A stretch of DNA of 64,000 nt from Thermoplasmatales archaeon BRNA1. GTDB taxonomy: Archaea; Thermoplasmatota; Thermoplasmata; Methanomassiliicoccales; Methanomethylophilaceae. Below are positions 9,025-17,271 of this stretch, one piece after another. A program made the position numbers and the translations under genes. The stretch spans positions 496,001 through 560,000 of the forward strand of contig CP002916.1 in assembly GCA_000350305.1 (NCBI GenBank). The letters run 5' to 3'. Numbering within the stretch: position 1 is the stretch's first letter; each line of letters begins with the position of its first letter. The notes below the pieces were generated by a model. That model did not search any database. It worked only from the letters and a program-made list of their open reading frames with translations, and had not been told where the DNA came from.

Positions 9025-9821
9025 CCGATGGGGTCCAGACCAGCTATGATGCGTGCGACGGCATTGGCCTGATGCGAGGCCGCGACCATCACCCTGGAAG
9101 CGGACAGTCCCATTCCCGGGCCTATCTCGGACGTACCGTCGCCGCACATGACGAGGCGGTTCATGGGTCTCGAGGTCACTATGGTGTTGGAGGGTCCGAT
9201 GCCCGCCATCCCGTTTCCGGAGACCACCCATTTATCGGTGTTCCCGAGGATGGTGTTCACGAGCATGACCTTCTGGGACGCCTCGTCGAAGGCCTCCACG
9301 ACGATCCCGCAGTTCCTGAAGACCCCGCAGACGTTGCTTTCGTCCAGCTTCCCGTCGAAGCATTCCACGTCGACATAGGGGTTGATGAGTCTCATATGGC
9401 GGGCGGTGGCCTCGGTCTTCCTCTTCCCGATGTCATCGCGGTCGTAGTTCTGGCGGTTCAGGTTCGTTATGTCCACGGTGTCGAAGTCCGCTATGACGAA
9501 ATGCCCGATGCCGAGACGGGTGAGCATGATTGCGATGTTGGATCCCAGGCCCCCGAGTCCTGCGATCCCCACCTTCGCATCCCTGAATCTGGTATAGAGT
9601 CCGGGCATGTTCCTCGCGGACATCATGGCCTCGTACTCCTCCTTCCCCGGAACGGAATCCTTCTCGAAGACGAAGACCTGCATACCCTCCCTGAGGGGAA
9701 CGTCCTCGGAAGCCGAGAACCCGTCGATCACGACGTATCCGCCGGGAAGGATTCTGTCGCGGAGGGCGAATGCGGCGGTGTCGGAGACATCGGTCTCCTT
9801 CCCGTTGAGTACGATGCGCAT
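9021..9821 (-). CDS. thiF: ThiF family 2 adenylyltransferase with N-terminal ThiS-like domain
   Basis: Activates the C-terminus of ThiS by adenylation for sulfur transfer. Residues 1-60 form a ubiquitin-like domain ([12 protein letters not shown] start, [12 protein letters not shown] end) lacking a terminal Gly-Gly, as in the clostridial-type ThiF family 2. Residues about 80-266 are the E1-like nucleotide-binding fold with [27 protein letters not shown] and GNGMAGIG. It begins directly after the thiS stop and overlaps thiG by four bases. Having both a free ThiS and a degenerate fused ThiS is typical of this subfamily. Confidence 0.93.
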   Translation of the reverse strand: MRIVLNGKETDVSDTAAFALRDRILPGGYVVIDGFSASEDVPLREGMQVFVFEKDSVPGKEEYEAMMSARNMPGLYTRFRDAKVGIAGLGGLGSNIAIMLTRLGIGHFVIADFDTVDITNLNRQNYDRDDIGKRKTEATARHMRLINPYVDVECFDGKLDESNVCGVFRNCGIVVEAFDEASQKVMLVNTILGNTDKWVVSGNGMAGIGPSNTIVTSRPMNRLVMCGDGTSEIGPGMGLSASRVMVAASHQANAVARIIAGLDPIG

Positions 9822-10016
9822 TCATCCGCCCCCTACCATGCTGACGACCTCGAGGGTGTCGGAGTCGCAGACCATCGTCTCGGCGTATTTGGCACGGGGG
9901 ACGATGCGCCCGTTGAGTTCGACGGCGATGCGGGAGTCGGAGAATCCCTGCTCGCTGAGGACTTCGGAAAGCGTAACGGAAGAGGACAGCCTCATTTCCT
10001 TACCGTTGACCCTCAA
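9822..10016 (-). CDS. thiS: Sulfur carrier protein ThiS
   Basis: A 64-residue ubiquitin-fold protein that carries the thiocarboxylate sulfur for thiazole synthesis. It begins LRVNGKEMRL, contains IAVELNGRIVPRAKY, and ends VVSMVGGG, giving the essential C-terminal Gly-Gly. The start must be TTG at 10016: a GGGGGA ribosome site lies about 7 bases before it, and no ATG or GTG fits. The frame stays open upstream to 10148, but that extension overlaps the small membrane peptide gene and looks non-coding. The stop abuts the thiF ATG. Confidence 0.87.
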   Translation of the reverse strand: MRVNGKEMRLSSSVTLSEVLSEQGFSDSRIAVELNGRIVPRAKYAETMVCDSDTLEVVSMVGGG

Positions 10017-10030
10017 GACTGTTCCCCCGT

Positions 10031-10138
10031 TCAGGCAAGGACGATGACGCCGACGACGAAGGCGGCGATGAGGACCACGGTGGTGATGATGTCGATCCTC
10101 TGCCAGAATTTGTAGTCCTTCTTCGGTTTGTCGGCCAT
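10031..10138 (-). CDS. 35-residue single-helix membrane peptide leading the thiazole operon
   Basis: Too short for the usual ORF cutoffs. ATG 10138 to TGA 10031 encodes a peptide starting MADKPKKDYKFWQRID, then one hydrophobic helix (residues about 17-35, IITTVVLIAAFVVGVIVLA) ending at the stop. Positive residues before the helix predict an inside N-terminus. An AAGGTGA ribosome site lies 7 bases upstream and a TATA box (TTTATA, minus strand, 10175-10180) 37-42 bases upstream. It is followed after 14 bases by thiS, so it is probably the first gene of the thi operon. Function unknown; a membrane tether or transporter subunit is a guess. Confidence 0.7.
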   Translation of the reverse strand: MADKPKKDYKFWQRIDIITTVVLIAAFVVGVIVLA

Positions 10139-10173
10139 TGCTTGTCACCTTCGGTATCCGGAATGTGTCCTGC

Positions 10174-10184
10174 GTATAAATTCA
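10174..10184 (-). promoter_or_regulatory. TATA box of the thiazole operon
   Basis: Minus-strand GAATTTATAC about 37-42 bases before ATG 10138. The expected transcript start near 10150 leaves a leader of only about 12 nt, so there is no room for a TPP riboswitch upstream of the operon. The box overlaps the stop codon of the preceding prephenate dehydratase gene. Confidence 0.6.
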
Positions 10185-10751
10185 ATTGGACTTGGGGATG
10201 CGGAGCATCACGAAGTCAGTGATGTTGTCCTTCCTGTCCTCGATATTGATATGTGCCAGATGCAGTCCCCAGTGTTCACCTGCGGCCTGCTTGCAGATCA
10301 CTGCGGTATCGTCGGGGAGCTTTCCCTCGGCGAGCATCTGGGCGGAGAGTGCGGTATCCGCGCTCTCCATCAGCCTGGCATCTGGATACAGGCGGGCGAG
10401 GTTCTTCTTGCACTGGCCCAGGGCCTGGATGTGGGAGGACACGGCCTTCACCCGGGTGTCGGCATTCTTGGTGAAGACGCAGTGATGGATCTGGAGATGT
10501 CCCTTGCGGAAGACCTCCAGAACATGTCCCTTGATGGCATCGCGGGTCTCGACAACCTGTCCGGCGGTGGCGTTGCGGAAAGCGAAGACCCCGAAATCGA
10601 CCTCCTTGGCCTCCATCGCCTCCATGGTCTTGGATGCGGACACGAGGGGTACGAGCTCGGCATCCAGTCCGGCCTCCTCCGCGAAGATCTTCGCCATCTC
10701 CCAGGTGTTGGAGTACGGGATCCCCATGTAACCCACCTTGACCTTCGCCAT
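10182..10751 (-). CDS. pheA: Prephenate dehydratase domain protein without ACT domain
   Basis: Converts prephenate to phenylpyruvate in phenylalanine synthesis. The two-lobe PDT fold is visible: VKVGYMGIPYSNTWEMAK at the N-terminus, then SSHIQALGQCKKNLARLYP, the SADTALSAQMLAEG stretch, and NIEDRKDNITDFVML at the end, equivalent to the family NxTRF motif (the Thr is kept, Arg becomes Asp). At 189 residues it lacks the C-terminal ACT domain that senses phenylalanine in most homologues. ATG 10751 has a GGGTGAG site 5 bases upstream; a GTG at 10758-10760 is less likely. It follows the ABC-F gene by one base. Confidence 0.82.
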   Translation of the reverse strand: MAKVKVGYMGIPYSNTWEMAKIFAEEAGLDAELVPLVSASKTMEAMEAKEVDFGVFAFRNATAGQVVETRDAIKGHVLEVFRKGHLQIHHCVFTKNADTRVKAVSSHIQALGQCKKNLARLYPDARLMESADTALSAQMLAEGKLPDDTAVICKQAAGEHWGLHLAHINIEDRKDNITDFVMLRIPKSN

Positions 10752-10752
10752 C

Positions 10753-12570
10753 TCACTCACCCTTCTCTGGGTCCTGGACGGCGACCTTCTTGCGCTGTCT
10801 CCCGCCGGTCTTCTTGATCTTCCCCTGGTCGATCGCCCACTGGTAGTTCTCCTGCTCGTTGGGCGCGACGAGGACCCTGTCGCCCTTCTTGTACTTCATC
10901 CCGGTTGCCCAGTTCGTGAAAGGTGCTAGTACCCTGTATTCGTCAGCATCCATGACGATCTCGGTGATGTTCGGCCTGCCCTTCATCTCGCTGTAGGTCC
11001 CGGCGTACGGGATGGCCTTCCCGTCCTTCACCTCGATGACGCTGGTGCACACCGAGTCGAGGAAGTAACGGTCGTGGGTGACCGTGATGATCGTGCCATC
11101 GTACTCGGTGAGGGCCTCCTCGATGGCGTGCCTTGCGGGGATATCGAGGTAGTTTGTGGGCTCGTCGAGCACCAGGACGTTGGTCTCCCTCATGAGGAGC
11201 ACCGCGAGGGCGACGCGGCACCTCTGTCCTCCCGAGAGGGTGGACATGGGACGCTCAACGGCGTCCCCGAAGAGCAGGAAGCGACCCAGCATCTGGCGGG
11301 CCTCCGCCCTGTGCTCCTTGCCCATGTAAACCAGGAGCTGCTCCTCGGCGCTCAGCCTGAGGTCCAGGTTCTCGTGGTGCTGCGAATAGTATCCGACCTT
11401 GTTGCCGGGGGCGGTCCACAGCTCTCCGGCGGTGACGGGGATCTCCTCGAGGAGCGCCTTGACGAGGGTGGTCTTGCCCTGTCCGTTGGCACCGAAGATT
11501 CCAATCTTGTCCCCCTTCCTTATGTCGAGGTTGACGTGCTCGAGGATGTTGGGCTTGCCCTTCTCGTAGGCCACGGCGCAGTCCTTCATCAGGAAGACGT
11601 TCTTCCCCGATTTGTGGGCGGCCTGGATCTGGACCCTGATTTCGCGGAACTCCTCGGGCTTCTGCTTGACCTCCATCTTCGCGATCATCTTCTCGCGGGT
11701 CTTGTAGGTCGCCGCGTACCACTGGTCGTGCCTGAGACGTTCGGCGATGGCCTCCTGGGTCCTCTTGGCCTGGTTGTACTTCTCCCATTCCCTCTCCTGC
11801 CTCTGGAGGTCGAGCATCTTCTTCATGACGAACTGGGAGTAGTTGCCCCTGTACTCGCGGGTCTTCCCGTTCTCGATCTCCACCATCTTCACGGCCATCT
11901 TGTCCAGGAAGTAACGGTCGTGGCTCACGACGAGGACCGCGCAGCGGGACTTAAGGAGGAAGTCCTCCAGCCACTCGATGGTGTCGATGTCCAGATGGGA
12001 GGTGGGCTCGTCCATGATCAGGATGTCGCACTCCTCGGCCTGGACCACGATCCTGGCGAGCATGACCTTGGTCCTCTCCCCTCCGGAGAGGGTGTCCATG
12101 GTCCTGTCCATGAGGTCCCTGGAGAGCCCGACCTCCTCCAGACAGAATATGAGCTTCTTCTCGTCGGCGATGTCGCAGTTTGCGAGCTTCTGCTCGAGAT
12201 CCGCGTACTCGGTCGCCAGTCCGTTCCAGTCTATGTTGTCCTTCCCGGAGGCCATGAGCTCGTCGATCTCGGCCATCCTCCTGCGGATGTTCTCGATGTG
12301 CCCGTACGGGCGCCCGAGGACGTCCCTCACTGTGAACTCGCGGGAGGATTCCGCGAACTGTTCCAGGTAACCGATCCTGCGGGTGCGCCTGGTGATCTCC
12401 CCGGTGTCGCAGGGCTCGATCCCCAGGAGGATCTTGATGAACGTGGATTTCCCCGCGCCGTTGATACCGATCAGGCCGATGGCGTCGTGCTCGTTGATCT
12501 GGATGCTAGCGTCCGTGAGGACGTGCACGGGCCCGAACGCCTTGGTAACGGAATCGGCTCTGAACAGCAT
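10753..12570 (-). CDS. ABC-F family ATPase
   Basis: Soluble tandem ABC ATPase of 605 residues, without membrane segments, of the family that acts on ribosomes (EttA/Uup/ABCF type). Domain 1 has Walker A GINGAGKST near residue 34, signature LSGGERTKVMLARI and Walker B LIMDEPTSHLD. A charged helical linker follows (about 240-310, EREWEKYNQAKRT). Domain 2 has GANGQGKTT, LSGGQRCRVALAVL and LVLDEPTNYLD. The last 60 residues are a basic extension (KKTGGRQRKKV). It may share a transcript with the downstream prephenate dehydratase. The exact role, translation factor or antibiotic protection, cannot be told. Confidence 0.93.
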   Translation of the reverse strand: MLFRADSVTKAFGPVHVLTDASIQINEHDAIGLIGINGAGKSTFIKILLGIEPCDTGEITRRTRRIGYLEQFAESSREFTVRDVLGRPYGHIENIRRRMAEIDELMASGKDNIDWNGLATEYADLEQKLANCDIADEKKLIFCLEEVGLSRDLMDRTMDTLSGGERTKVMLARIVVQAEECDILIMDEPTSHLDIDTIEWLEDFLLKSRCAVLVVSHDRYFLDKMAVKMVEIENGKTREYRGNYSQFVMKKMLDLQRQEREWEKYNQAKRTQEAIAERLRHDQWYAATYKTREKMIAKMEVKQKPEEFREIRVQIQAAHKSGKNVFLMKDCAVAYEKGKPNILEHVNLDIRKGDKIGIFGANGQGKTTLVKALLEEIPVTAGELWTAPGNKVGYYSQHHENLDLRLSAEEQLLVYMGKEHRAEARQMLGRFLLFGDAVERPMSTLSGGQRCRVALAVLLMRETNVLVLDEPTNYLDIPARHAIEEALTEYDGTIITVTHDRYFLDSVCTSVIEVKDGKAIPYAGTYSEMKGRPNITEIVMDADEYRVLAPFTNWATGMKYKKGDRVLVAPNEQENYQWAIDQGKIKKTGGRQRKKVAVQDPEKGE

Positions 12571-12665
12571 GATGCCACCGCCTATGTACGACCATAATAA
12601 AAATTGAACGTGCGCGCGGGGTGCGTGTGTTTTATACTTTCTTCTTGATAGGCGGGACGATTGAA

Positions 12666-13886
12666 ATGGTCGACGAACAAGCCATCAAGAAGGCCCAGGA
12701 GCAGTACGGAGAGCTCCTGAGGAAGCAGCTCGAGCGCGTTGAAAGACTCAAGAACGAGCCCGACTGGACCGACTACTCCAAGCTCGACAAGCTCATCGTC
12801 GGAGTCTGCGGAGGGGACGGAATCGGCCCCTACATCTGCAACGACGCCAGGAAGGTTCTGGAGTTCATGCTCGCCGACAAGATCGCCGCCGGCAAGGTCG
12901 AGGTCAGGAACATCGACGGCCTCACCATCGAGCGCCGCGCCGCGGTCATGAAGGCCATCCCCGACGACACCATGGAGGAGCTCAAGAAGTGCCACGTGAT
13001 CCTGAAGGGACCCACCACCACCCCCAAGAAGGGAGACCAGTGGCCCAACATCGAGAGCGCCAACGTCGCCATGAGGAAGGAGCTCGACCTGTTCGCCAAC
13101 GTCCGCCCCGTCTCAGTCCCGGCACTCGGCATCAACTGGAGGTTCTTCAGGGAGAACACCGAGGGGAGCTACGCCGTCGGATCCAACGGGATCAACGTCA
13201 CCGACGACCTGGCCATCGACTACTGCGTCGCCACCACCCAGGGTACCGAAAGGATCCTCAGGGCGGGATTCGAGTACGCAAAGAAGACCGGCGCCAACTA
13301 CGTGTCCGTCATCACCAAGGCCAACATCATCAAGACCACCGACGGAAAGTTCCTGAACATCGCCGAGAGGGTCGCCAAGGACTACCCCGAGGTCAGATGG
13401 GACGATTGGTTCATCGACATCACCACCGCCAAGCTCCTGGACCCCGCAAGGCGCTCCGCCTTCCGCGTGTTCGTCCTCCCCAACCTCTACGGGGACATCA
13501 TCACCGACGAGGCCGCCCAGATCCAGGGAGGCGTCGGAACCGCGGGTTCTGCCAACATCGGGAAGAAGTACGCCATGTTCGAGGCCATCCACGGTTCCGC
13601 CCCCAGGATGGTCGACGAGGGCCGCGCCAAGTTCGCCGACCCCTGCTCCATGATCAAGGCCGTCGCCATGATGCTCGACCACATCGGGGAGGCCGAGAAG
13701 GCCCGCAAGCTCGATATGGCCCTCGACGTCTGCGTGCAGTTCGAGAAGAAGCTCGTCATGACCGGCAGGGACACCGGAGCCACCGGCGAGGAGTTCGCGC
13801 AGTACATCATCGAGACCGTGCAGCGCCCCGACCTCGAGAAGGTGTGGCAGGCCTACGTCGACGAGGCCGCCAAGGCCCAGCAGTGA
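12666..13886 (+). CDS. icd: Isocitrate dehydrogenase
   Basis: Beta-decarboxylating dehydrogenase of 406 residues. The substrate loop SANVAMRKELDLFANVRPV follows the SxNxxxR pattern of isocitrate dehydrogenases rather than the Leu-rich pattern of isopropylmalate dehydrogenase. Other conserved parts are FRENTEGSYAVG, the Lys in VITKANIIK, LPNLYGDIITDEAAQIQGG and EAIHGSAPRM. The N-terminal 35 residues form a charged helix. Cofactor choice is unclear. ATG 12666 is preferred; the frame is open to 12621 but that part overlaps the promoter (TTTTATAC near 12631). Aconitase at 25428-28064 would supply isocitrate for 2-oxoglutarate. Confidence 0.88.
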   Translation: MVDEQAIKKAQEQYGELLRKQLERVERLKNEPDWTDYSKLDKLIVGVCGGDGIGPYICNDARKVLEFMLADKIAAGKVEVRNIDGLTIERRAAVMKAIPDDTMEELKKCHVILKGPTTTPKKGDQWPNIESANVAMRKELDLFANVRPVSVPALGINWRFFRENTEGSYAVGSNGINVTDDLAIDYCVATTQGTERILRAGFEYAKKTGANYVSVITKANIIKTTDGKFLNIAERVAKDYPEVRWDDWFIDITTAKLLDPARRSAFRVFVLPNLYGDIITDEAAQIQGGVGTAGSANIGKKYAMFEAIHGSAPRMVDEGRAKFADPCSMIKAVAMMLDHIGEAEKARKLDMALDVCVQFEKKLVMTGRDTGATGEEFAQYIIETVQRPDLEKVWQAYVDEAAKAQQ

Positions 13887-13893
13887 AACTCAC

Positions 13894-13928
13894 TTCCCCT
13901 CCTTCCGGAGGGGACAAATTTTTTTATT
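13894..13928 (+). terminator. Intrinsic terminator of icd
   Basis: Hairpin CCCCTCC-TTCC-GGAGGGG at 13894-13911, beginning 7 bases after the icd stop, followed closely by a run of seven T and a second T-rich stretch. Well-formed and oriented with the gene. Confidence 0.75.
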
Positions 13929-14074
13929 TTTCACCGCAAACGACACTTTTCACGCAGTTTTTTCATATGTTCCAGAGAGGATTAAACAATTTTTATTAAG
14001 GTCGAACTGTATCGCGGTACAAGCGCCGAGGGCCGTAACACCTCTAGGCCGGAAGCGCATGGGGAGATCCGAAC

Positions 14075-14743
14075 ATGTACTACTGCAGATTGGCCGTTGA
14101 CAGGACCATGCCTTACGAGGAGCATCCTTGCCGCAACATCCTCCCGCTGCCCGCCAACGCGGAGGGCGTCTCCCTGCAGGTCGTGAAGTGCTCCTCCATC
14201 GATTCCCTCACCGGGTACTCCCTGATCCGCATCATCACCGACGGGAAGACCGACATCCCCGAGGGAAAACACGAGACCGACGGGGGCGAGTGCGTGGTCG
14301 AGAAAATCTCCTCCTCCCACTACACCGCATCGGTCACCAACAGGAAGTGCTTCCTCAGCTCGCTTTTCTCCGAGTCCAAGTGCTTCCTCATGTCCTCCAC
14401 ACCGATGGAGGACGGCACCGTCGAGTGGACCGTCACCGGACAGGACTCCGCCGCCGTACACACCCTCACCCACAAGATGAAGGACCTCGGATACCGCGTC
14501 AAGTTCCTCGCCGGAGGGAAGTTCGGAGACGAGATGACCCTTACCCCCAAGGAGGAGAGGTACGTCAAGTCCGCCTACGACAAGGGCTACTACGACGTCC
14601 CGAGGAGGATTGACCTCGACGGGCTGTGCGAGGCGCTCGGATGCTCCAAGTCCACCCTCAACGTAGCCCTTAGGACCGCCGAGAGGAAGCTCATCGCCCA
14701 CTACCTCGACGGATCGGACAAGGCCTCCAAGGGCTCCCGCTGA
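14075..14743 (+). CDS. HTH_10 (Bat-type) transcriptional regulator
   Basis: A 222-residue archaeal transcription factor. The C-terminus from about residue 165 is the bacterioopsin-activator type helix-turn-helix: LTPKEERYVKSAYDKGYYD, then LCEALGCSKSTLNVALRTAERKL. The N-terminal 160 residues resemble no sensor I can name and carry six cysteines (YYCRLAV, EHPCRN, VVKCSS, GECVV, RKCFL, SKCFL), perhaps redox or metal responsive. A TATA-like TTTTTATTAA lies near 13989-13999, giving a leader of about 50 nt. It is a single-gene unit; targets unknown. Confidence 0.87.
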   Translation: MYYCRLAVDRTMPYEEHPCRNILPLPANAEGVSLQVVKCSSIDSLTGYSLIRIITDGKTDIPEGKHETDGGECVVEKISSSHYTASVTNRKCFLSSLFSESKCFLMSSTPMEDGTVEWTVTGQDSAAVHTLTHKMKDLGYRVKFLAGGKFGDEMTLTPKEERYVKSAYDKGYYDVPRRIDLDGLCEALGCSKSTLNVALRTAERKLIAHYLDGSDKASKGSR

Positions 14744-14815
14744 CACCGTCCCGCCGTTCCGGAAGACTAACTTTCCACCCATTCTATTTATGGCAGATAT
14801 GCGGATTTCAGTATA

Positions 14816-15490
14816 ATGACGGAAATGCGCGTTGAGAACGAGGTCAAACTCGTCTCCGATGGCGGGCCATTCGAGTACGATGAGGATCCGGAGAAGCCTC
14901 TGTCCCTTCTGCGCCACGCGCTCGATTCCGTAGGGATGACCCATGACGACTACCGCATGGTCCGCTACCATGACGAGTATTTCGACGATGCCGCCGGGAC
15001 CCTCACCTCCAGGGGTGTCATCCTCCGTTACCGCGACAAGGGCGATTCAGCGTTCGTCACCATTAAGCAGCCCTATGTGAAAGATGGGCTGGGTCTTTCG
15101 AGGAGGGAGACCGAGACCGAGCTTTTCAAGGCCCGTAACCTGAACATCATCGGTGCCGTCAGGGACCATGCCGAGAGATACCTCGCCGTCGACGGGATCA
15201 TGGAAGTCCCCGTGCTGATCGACGATATCCAGAGGTGTCAGTTCAGGATATCCTCGGACGTGAGGAGGTACAAGTTCTGCTTCGACAGGATCATCTACCG
15301 CGATCCGGTGACCGGCATCTGTTCCGATCCGTCCTACGAGCTGGAGATAGAATCCCTCGACCAGCCCATCAAGGACGACCGCAAGATGGTCGCCCTGATC
15401 TCCGAGCTGACCGACAAGTACATGTTCGACGAGATAAAGGTCAGCAAGTTCGCACGCGGGAAGGCGTGGCTGAACTCGCTGACCCAATGA
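14816..15490 (+). CDS. CYTH domain protein
   Basis: Triphosphate-binding beta-tunnel protein (CyaB/thiamine triphosphatase superfamily) of 224 residues. The defining ExExK motif is at the N-terminus (ENEVKL, residues 7-12). Further charged beta strands fit: ILRYRDKGDSAFVTIKQP, ELEIESLDQP and the closing KVSKFARGKAW. Such proteins hydrolyse inorganic or organic triphosphates or act as class IV adenylate cyclases; which one cannot be told. It stands between a regulator and a convergent flavoprotein gene. Confidence 0.85.
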   Translation: MTEMRVENEVKLVSDGGPFEYDEDPEKPLSLLRHALDSVGMTHDDYRMVRYHDEYFDDAAGTLTSRGVILRYRDKGDSAFVTIKQPYVKDGLGLSRRETETELFKARNLNIIGAVRDHAERYLAVDGIMEVPVLIDDIQRCQFRISSDVRRYKFCFDRIIYRDPVTGICSDPSYELEIESLDQPIKDDRKMVALISELTDKYMFDEIKVSKFARGKAWLNSLTQ

Positions 15491-15493
15491 GTC

Positions 15494-16114
15494 TCAGCGG
15501 ATGAAGCTGGTCCTAACGACCGCTTCGCGCTCGGGCATCTGGACGCCCGCCTTCTTCCCTGCCTCGATGCACCTCAGGAGCCAGGCCATGTTCTTGGCGA
15601 GGGTGCGGAGGGTCTGCATGCCCTCTTCGTCCCTGACGACTTCCTCGGGCTTGTTGCCGTGGGTGAAGTTCCAATACTGGGAACCCACGACGACGGCGTT
15701 GCTGATGAGTGCGTACTGGTTCAGACGCTCGAAGCTGGCACTGTTGCCTCCCCTCCTCGCGTTGACCACGGAGGCGGTGACCTTGCCGGCCATCTTGGAT
15801 GCGTTGACGTAGAAGAAGCGGTCCATGAACGCGCACATGGATGCGGCCGCACCGGAGTAGTAGACCGGGGCTCCGAAGACGAATCCGTCGAACTCGTCGA
15901 AGCGGGCGGCGAGGTCGTTGACCAGGTCCCCGTCGATGACGCATCTGTGCTTCTCCCTGCAGGACCCGCATGCCCTGCATCCGTATACCTCCTTCCCGAT
16001 CCAGAAGATCTCGGAGTCCACGTCCTGCTCCCTGAGGGCCTTGGCGATCTCCTGCATGTCGGTGTAGGTGCAGCCCTTCTCGTGGGGGCTTCCGTTGATG
16101 AGTGCTACTTTCAT
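15494..16114 (-). CDS. Flavodoxin-fold NAD(P)H-dependent FMN reductase
   Basis: Iron-sulfur-flavoprotein-like protein of 206 residues. The FMN phosphate loop is INGSPHEKGCTYT (residues 6-18). A cysteine cluster follows at GCRACGSCREKHRC, and GAPVYYSGAAASM contacts the flavin. The Cys pattern (CxxCxxC plus a fourth Cys) suggests an Fe-S cluster or disulfide. It is the second gene of a two-gene unit with the similar protein at 16124; the gap is 9 bases with a GAGGT site. Likely electron transfer or oxygen defence in an anaerobe; substrate unknown. Confidence 0.88.
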   Translation of the reverse strand: MKVALINGSPHEKGCTYTDMQEIAKALREQDVDSEIFWIGKEVYGCRACGSCREKHRCVIDGDLVNDLAARFDEFDGFVFGAPVYYSGAAASMCAFMDRFFYVNASKMAGKVTASVVNARRGGNSASFERLNQYALISNAVVVGSQYWNFTHGNKPEEVVRDEEGMQTLRTLAKNMAWLLRCIEAGKKAGVQMPEREAVVRTSFIR

Positions 16115-16123
16115 TGCGATACC

Positions 16124-16669
16124 TCAATAGAGATTGGCTAAGTCTTCCGCCTGTTTAATTCCGTCGCCCTCGTATAGCTGGCCGGAATCCTCCACGCCTC
16201 CGAGGAGGACGTCCCCGACATCCTCCCATCCGAGCATTGCGAGGGTGTGGTCGAAGGTCGCCTTCACGCCGTCGAATGCATCGTCGCTGTCGTCCGCCAC
16301 ACAGGAGATCAGCGAGGCCTTCTTCTCGCCGGTGTCGAATCCGAGCTTGTGGAAGCAGTACATCCTGTCGAGGGCGACCTTCATCTGCCCGGACATGCCG
16401 TAGAAGTAGATCGGGAAGGCGAAGACCACGCCGTCGGCGTTCCTGATGTCGTGTGCGATGGGGTTCCATCCGTCGGTCTGTACGCAGGGCCGGTCCTCGG
16501 AGCGGTAGCAACCGTTGCAAGCACGGCAGCCGCGCAGGGCGTTTGCGGCCACGTCGTAGACCTTCACGGTGTGTCCGAGGGATTCCGCGGAAGCTTTGAA
16601 TGCCGCGACCAGGGCGGAAGTGTTCCCCTTTACACGGGGGCTTCCAGAAAGAACGACGATATCTGACAT
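16124..16669 (-). CDS. Flavodoxin-fold FMN-binding reductase
   Basis: A 181-residue paralogue of the following gene. FMN loop LSGSPRVKGNTSAL (residues 6-19), cysteine cluster GCRACNGCYRSEDRPC and flavin contact FPIYFYGMSGQMK. ATG 16669 is preceded by a GGAGG ribosome site 3-5 bases upstream and an AT-rich TATA-like stretch (ATTATTATCC, minus strand) near 16690-16700. It is the first gene of a two-gene operon. These proteins usually accept electrons from ferredoxin or NAD(P)H; nothing here fixes the partner. Confidence 0.88.
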   Translation of the reverse strand: MSDIVVLSGSPRVKGNTSALVAAFKASAESLGHTVKVYDVAANALRGCRACNGCYRSEDRPCVQTDGWNPIAHDIRNADGVVFAFPIYFYGMSGQMKVALDRMYCFHKLGFDTGEKKASLISCVADDSDDAFDGVKATFDHTLAMLGWEDVGDVLLGGVEDSGQLYEGDGIKQAEDLANLY

Positions 16670-16750
16670 GTCCTCCGTATCTCATGTCAATCGGATAATA
16701 ATGTCGACACTTCCGCCCAAAGCAAATATGTGGAGGCCCATTCCTTGGCG

Positions 16751-17239
16751 ATGGAGAACCCGTTCAAGCCCCTTGAGAAGGATCCGCGCAAGCTGCTCAT
16801 AACGTTCTTCGCAGCGTTCGCCGCCATCGGCATCGTCGCTTTCGTCCAGACCGAGGTCAGGAACGTCTTCCTGGTGGCCTCCTTCGGAGCGACCGCGGTA
16901 CTCGCATATGCTGTACCGGAGGGTCCGCTTTCCCAACCTAAGAACATCTTCTTCGGCCATCTCTTCTCCGCGGTCATCGGAGTGACGATCTACATCCTTC
17001 TCGGCGATCCCTGGTTCGCCATAGCGCTCGCCGTAGCTTCTGCGATCGTCGTCATGGTTCTCACCGGCACCACCCACCCTCCGGGAGGAGCCACCGCCCT
17101 CTCCTGCGTCTACGGATGTTACGACACCTACGAGGCAGTCCTTTGGATCGTGCTGTTCGCTTCCGTCATGATCGTCATCATGCTCATCGCCAACAAGGGG
17201 AGGCAGTACTGCAACGAGCACCCGTGGGATTCGGACTAA
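16751..17239 (+). CDS. HPP family membrane protein
   Basis: Four-helix membrane protein of 162 residues: helices at about 18-36, 40-58, 72-100 (two close segments) and 132-150. The family signature THPPGGATAL lies near residue 108. Plant and bacterial HPP proteins have been linked to nitrite transport; that function is not established here. I prefer ATG 16751 to the in-frame GTG 16730 because an AAATATG TATA-like box near 16722 would place the transcript start at the ATG. It is divergent from the flavoprotein pair. Confidence 0.88.
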   Translation: MENPFKPLEKDPRKLLITFFAAFAAIGIVAFVQTEVRNVFLVASFGATAVLAYAVPEGPLSQPKNIFFGHLFSAVIGVTIYILLGDPWFAIALAVASAIVVMVLTGTTHPPGGATALSCVYGCYDTYEAVLWIVLFASVMIVIMLIANKGRQYCNEHPWDSD

Positions 17240-17271
17240 TCTTTAAGATTGGGTCCCGAGGTAAAGGGCGT

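Noticed and set aside
8970-9231. N-terminal extension of ThiG to 343 residues
   Set aside because: The added Arg-rich residues overlap thiF and resemble nothing; ATGA coupling supports 9024.
10139-10181. TPP riboswitch upstream of the thi operon
   Set aside because: Only about 40 bases separate the TATA box and the first ATG; a TPP aptamer of roughly 100 bases with its conserved cores does not fit. The roughly 65-nt thiM leader is also too short.
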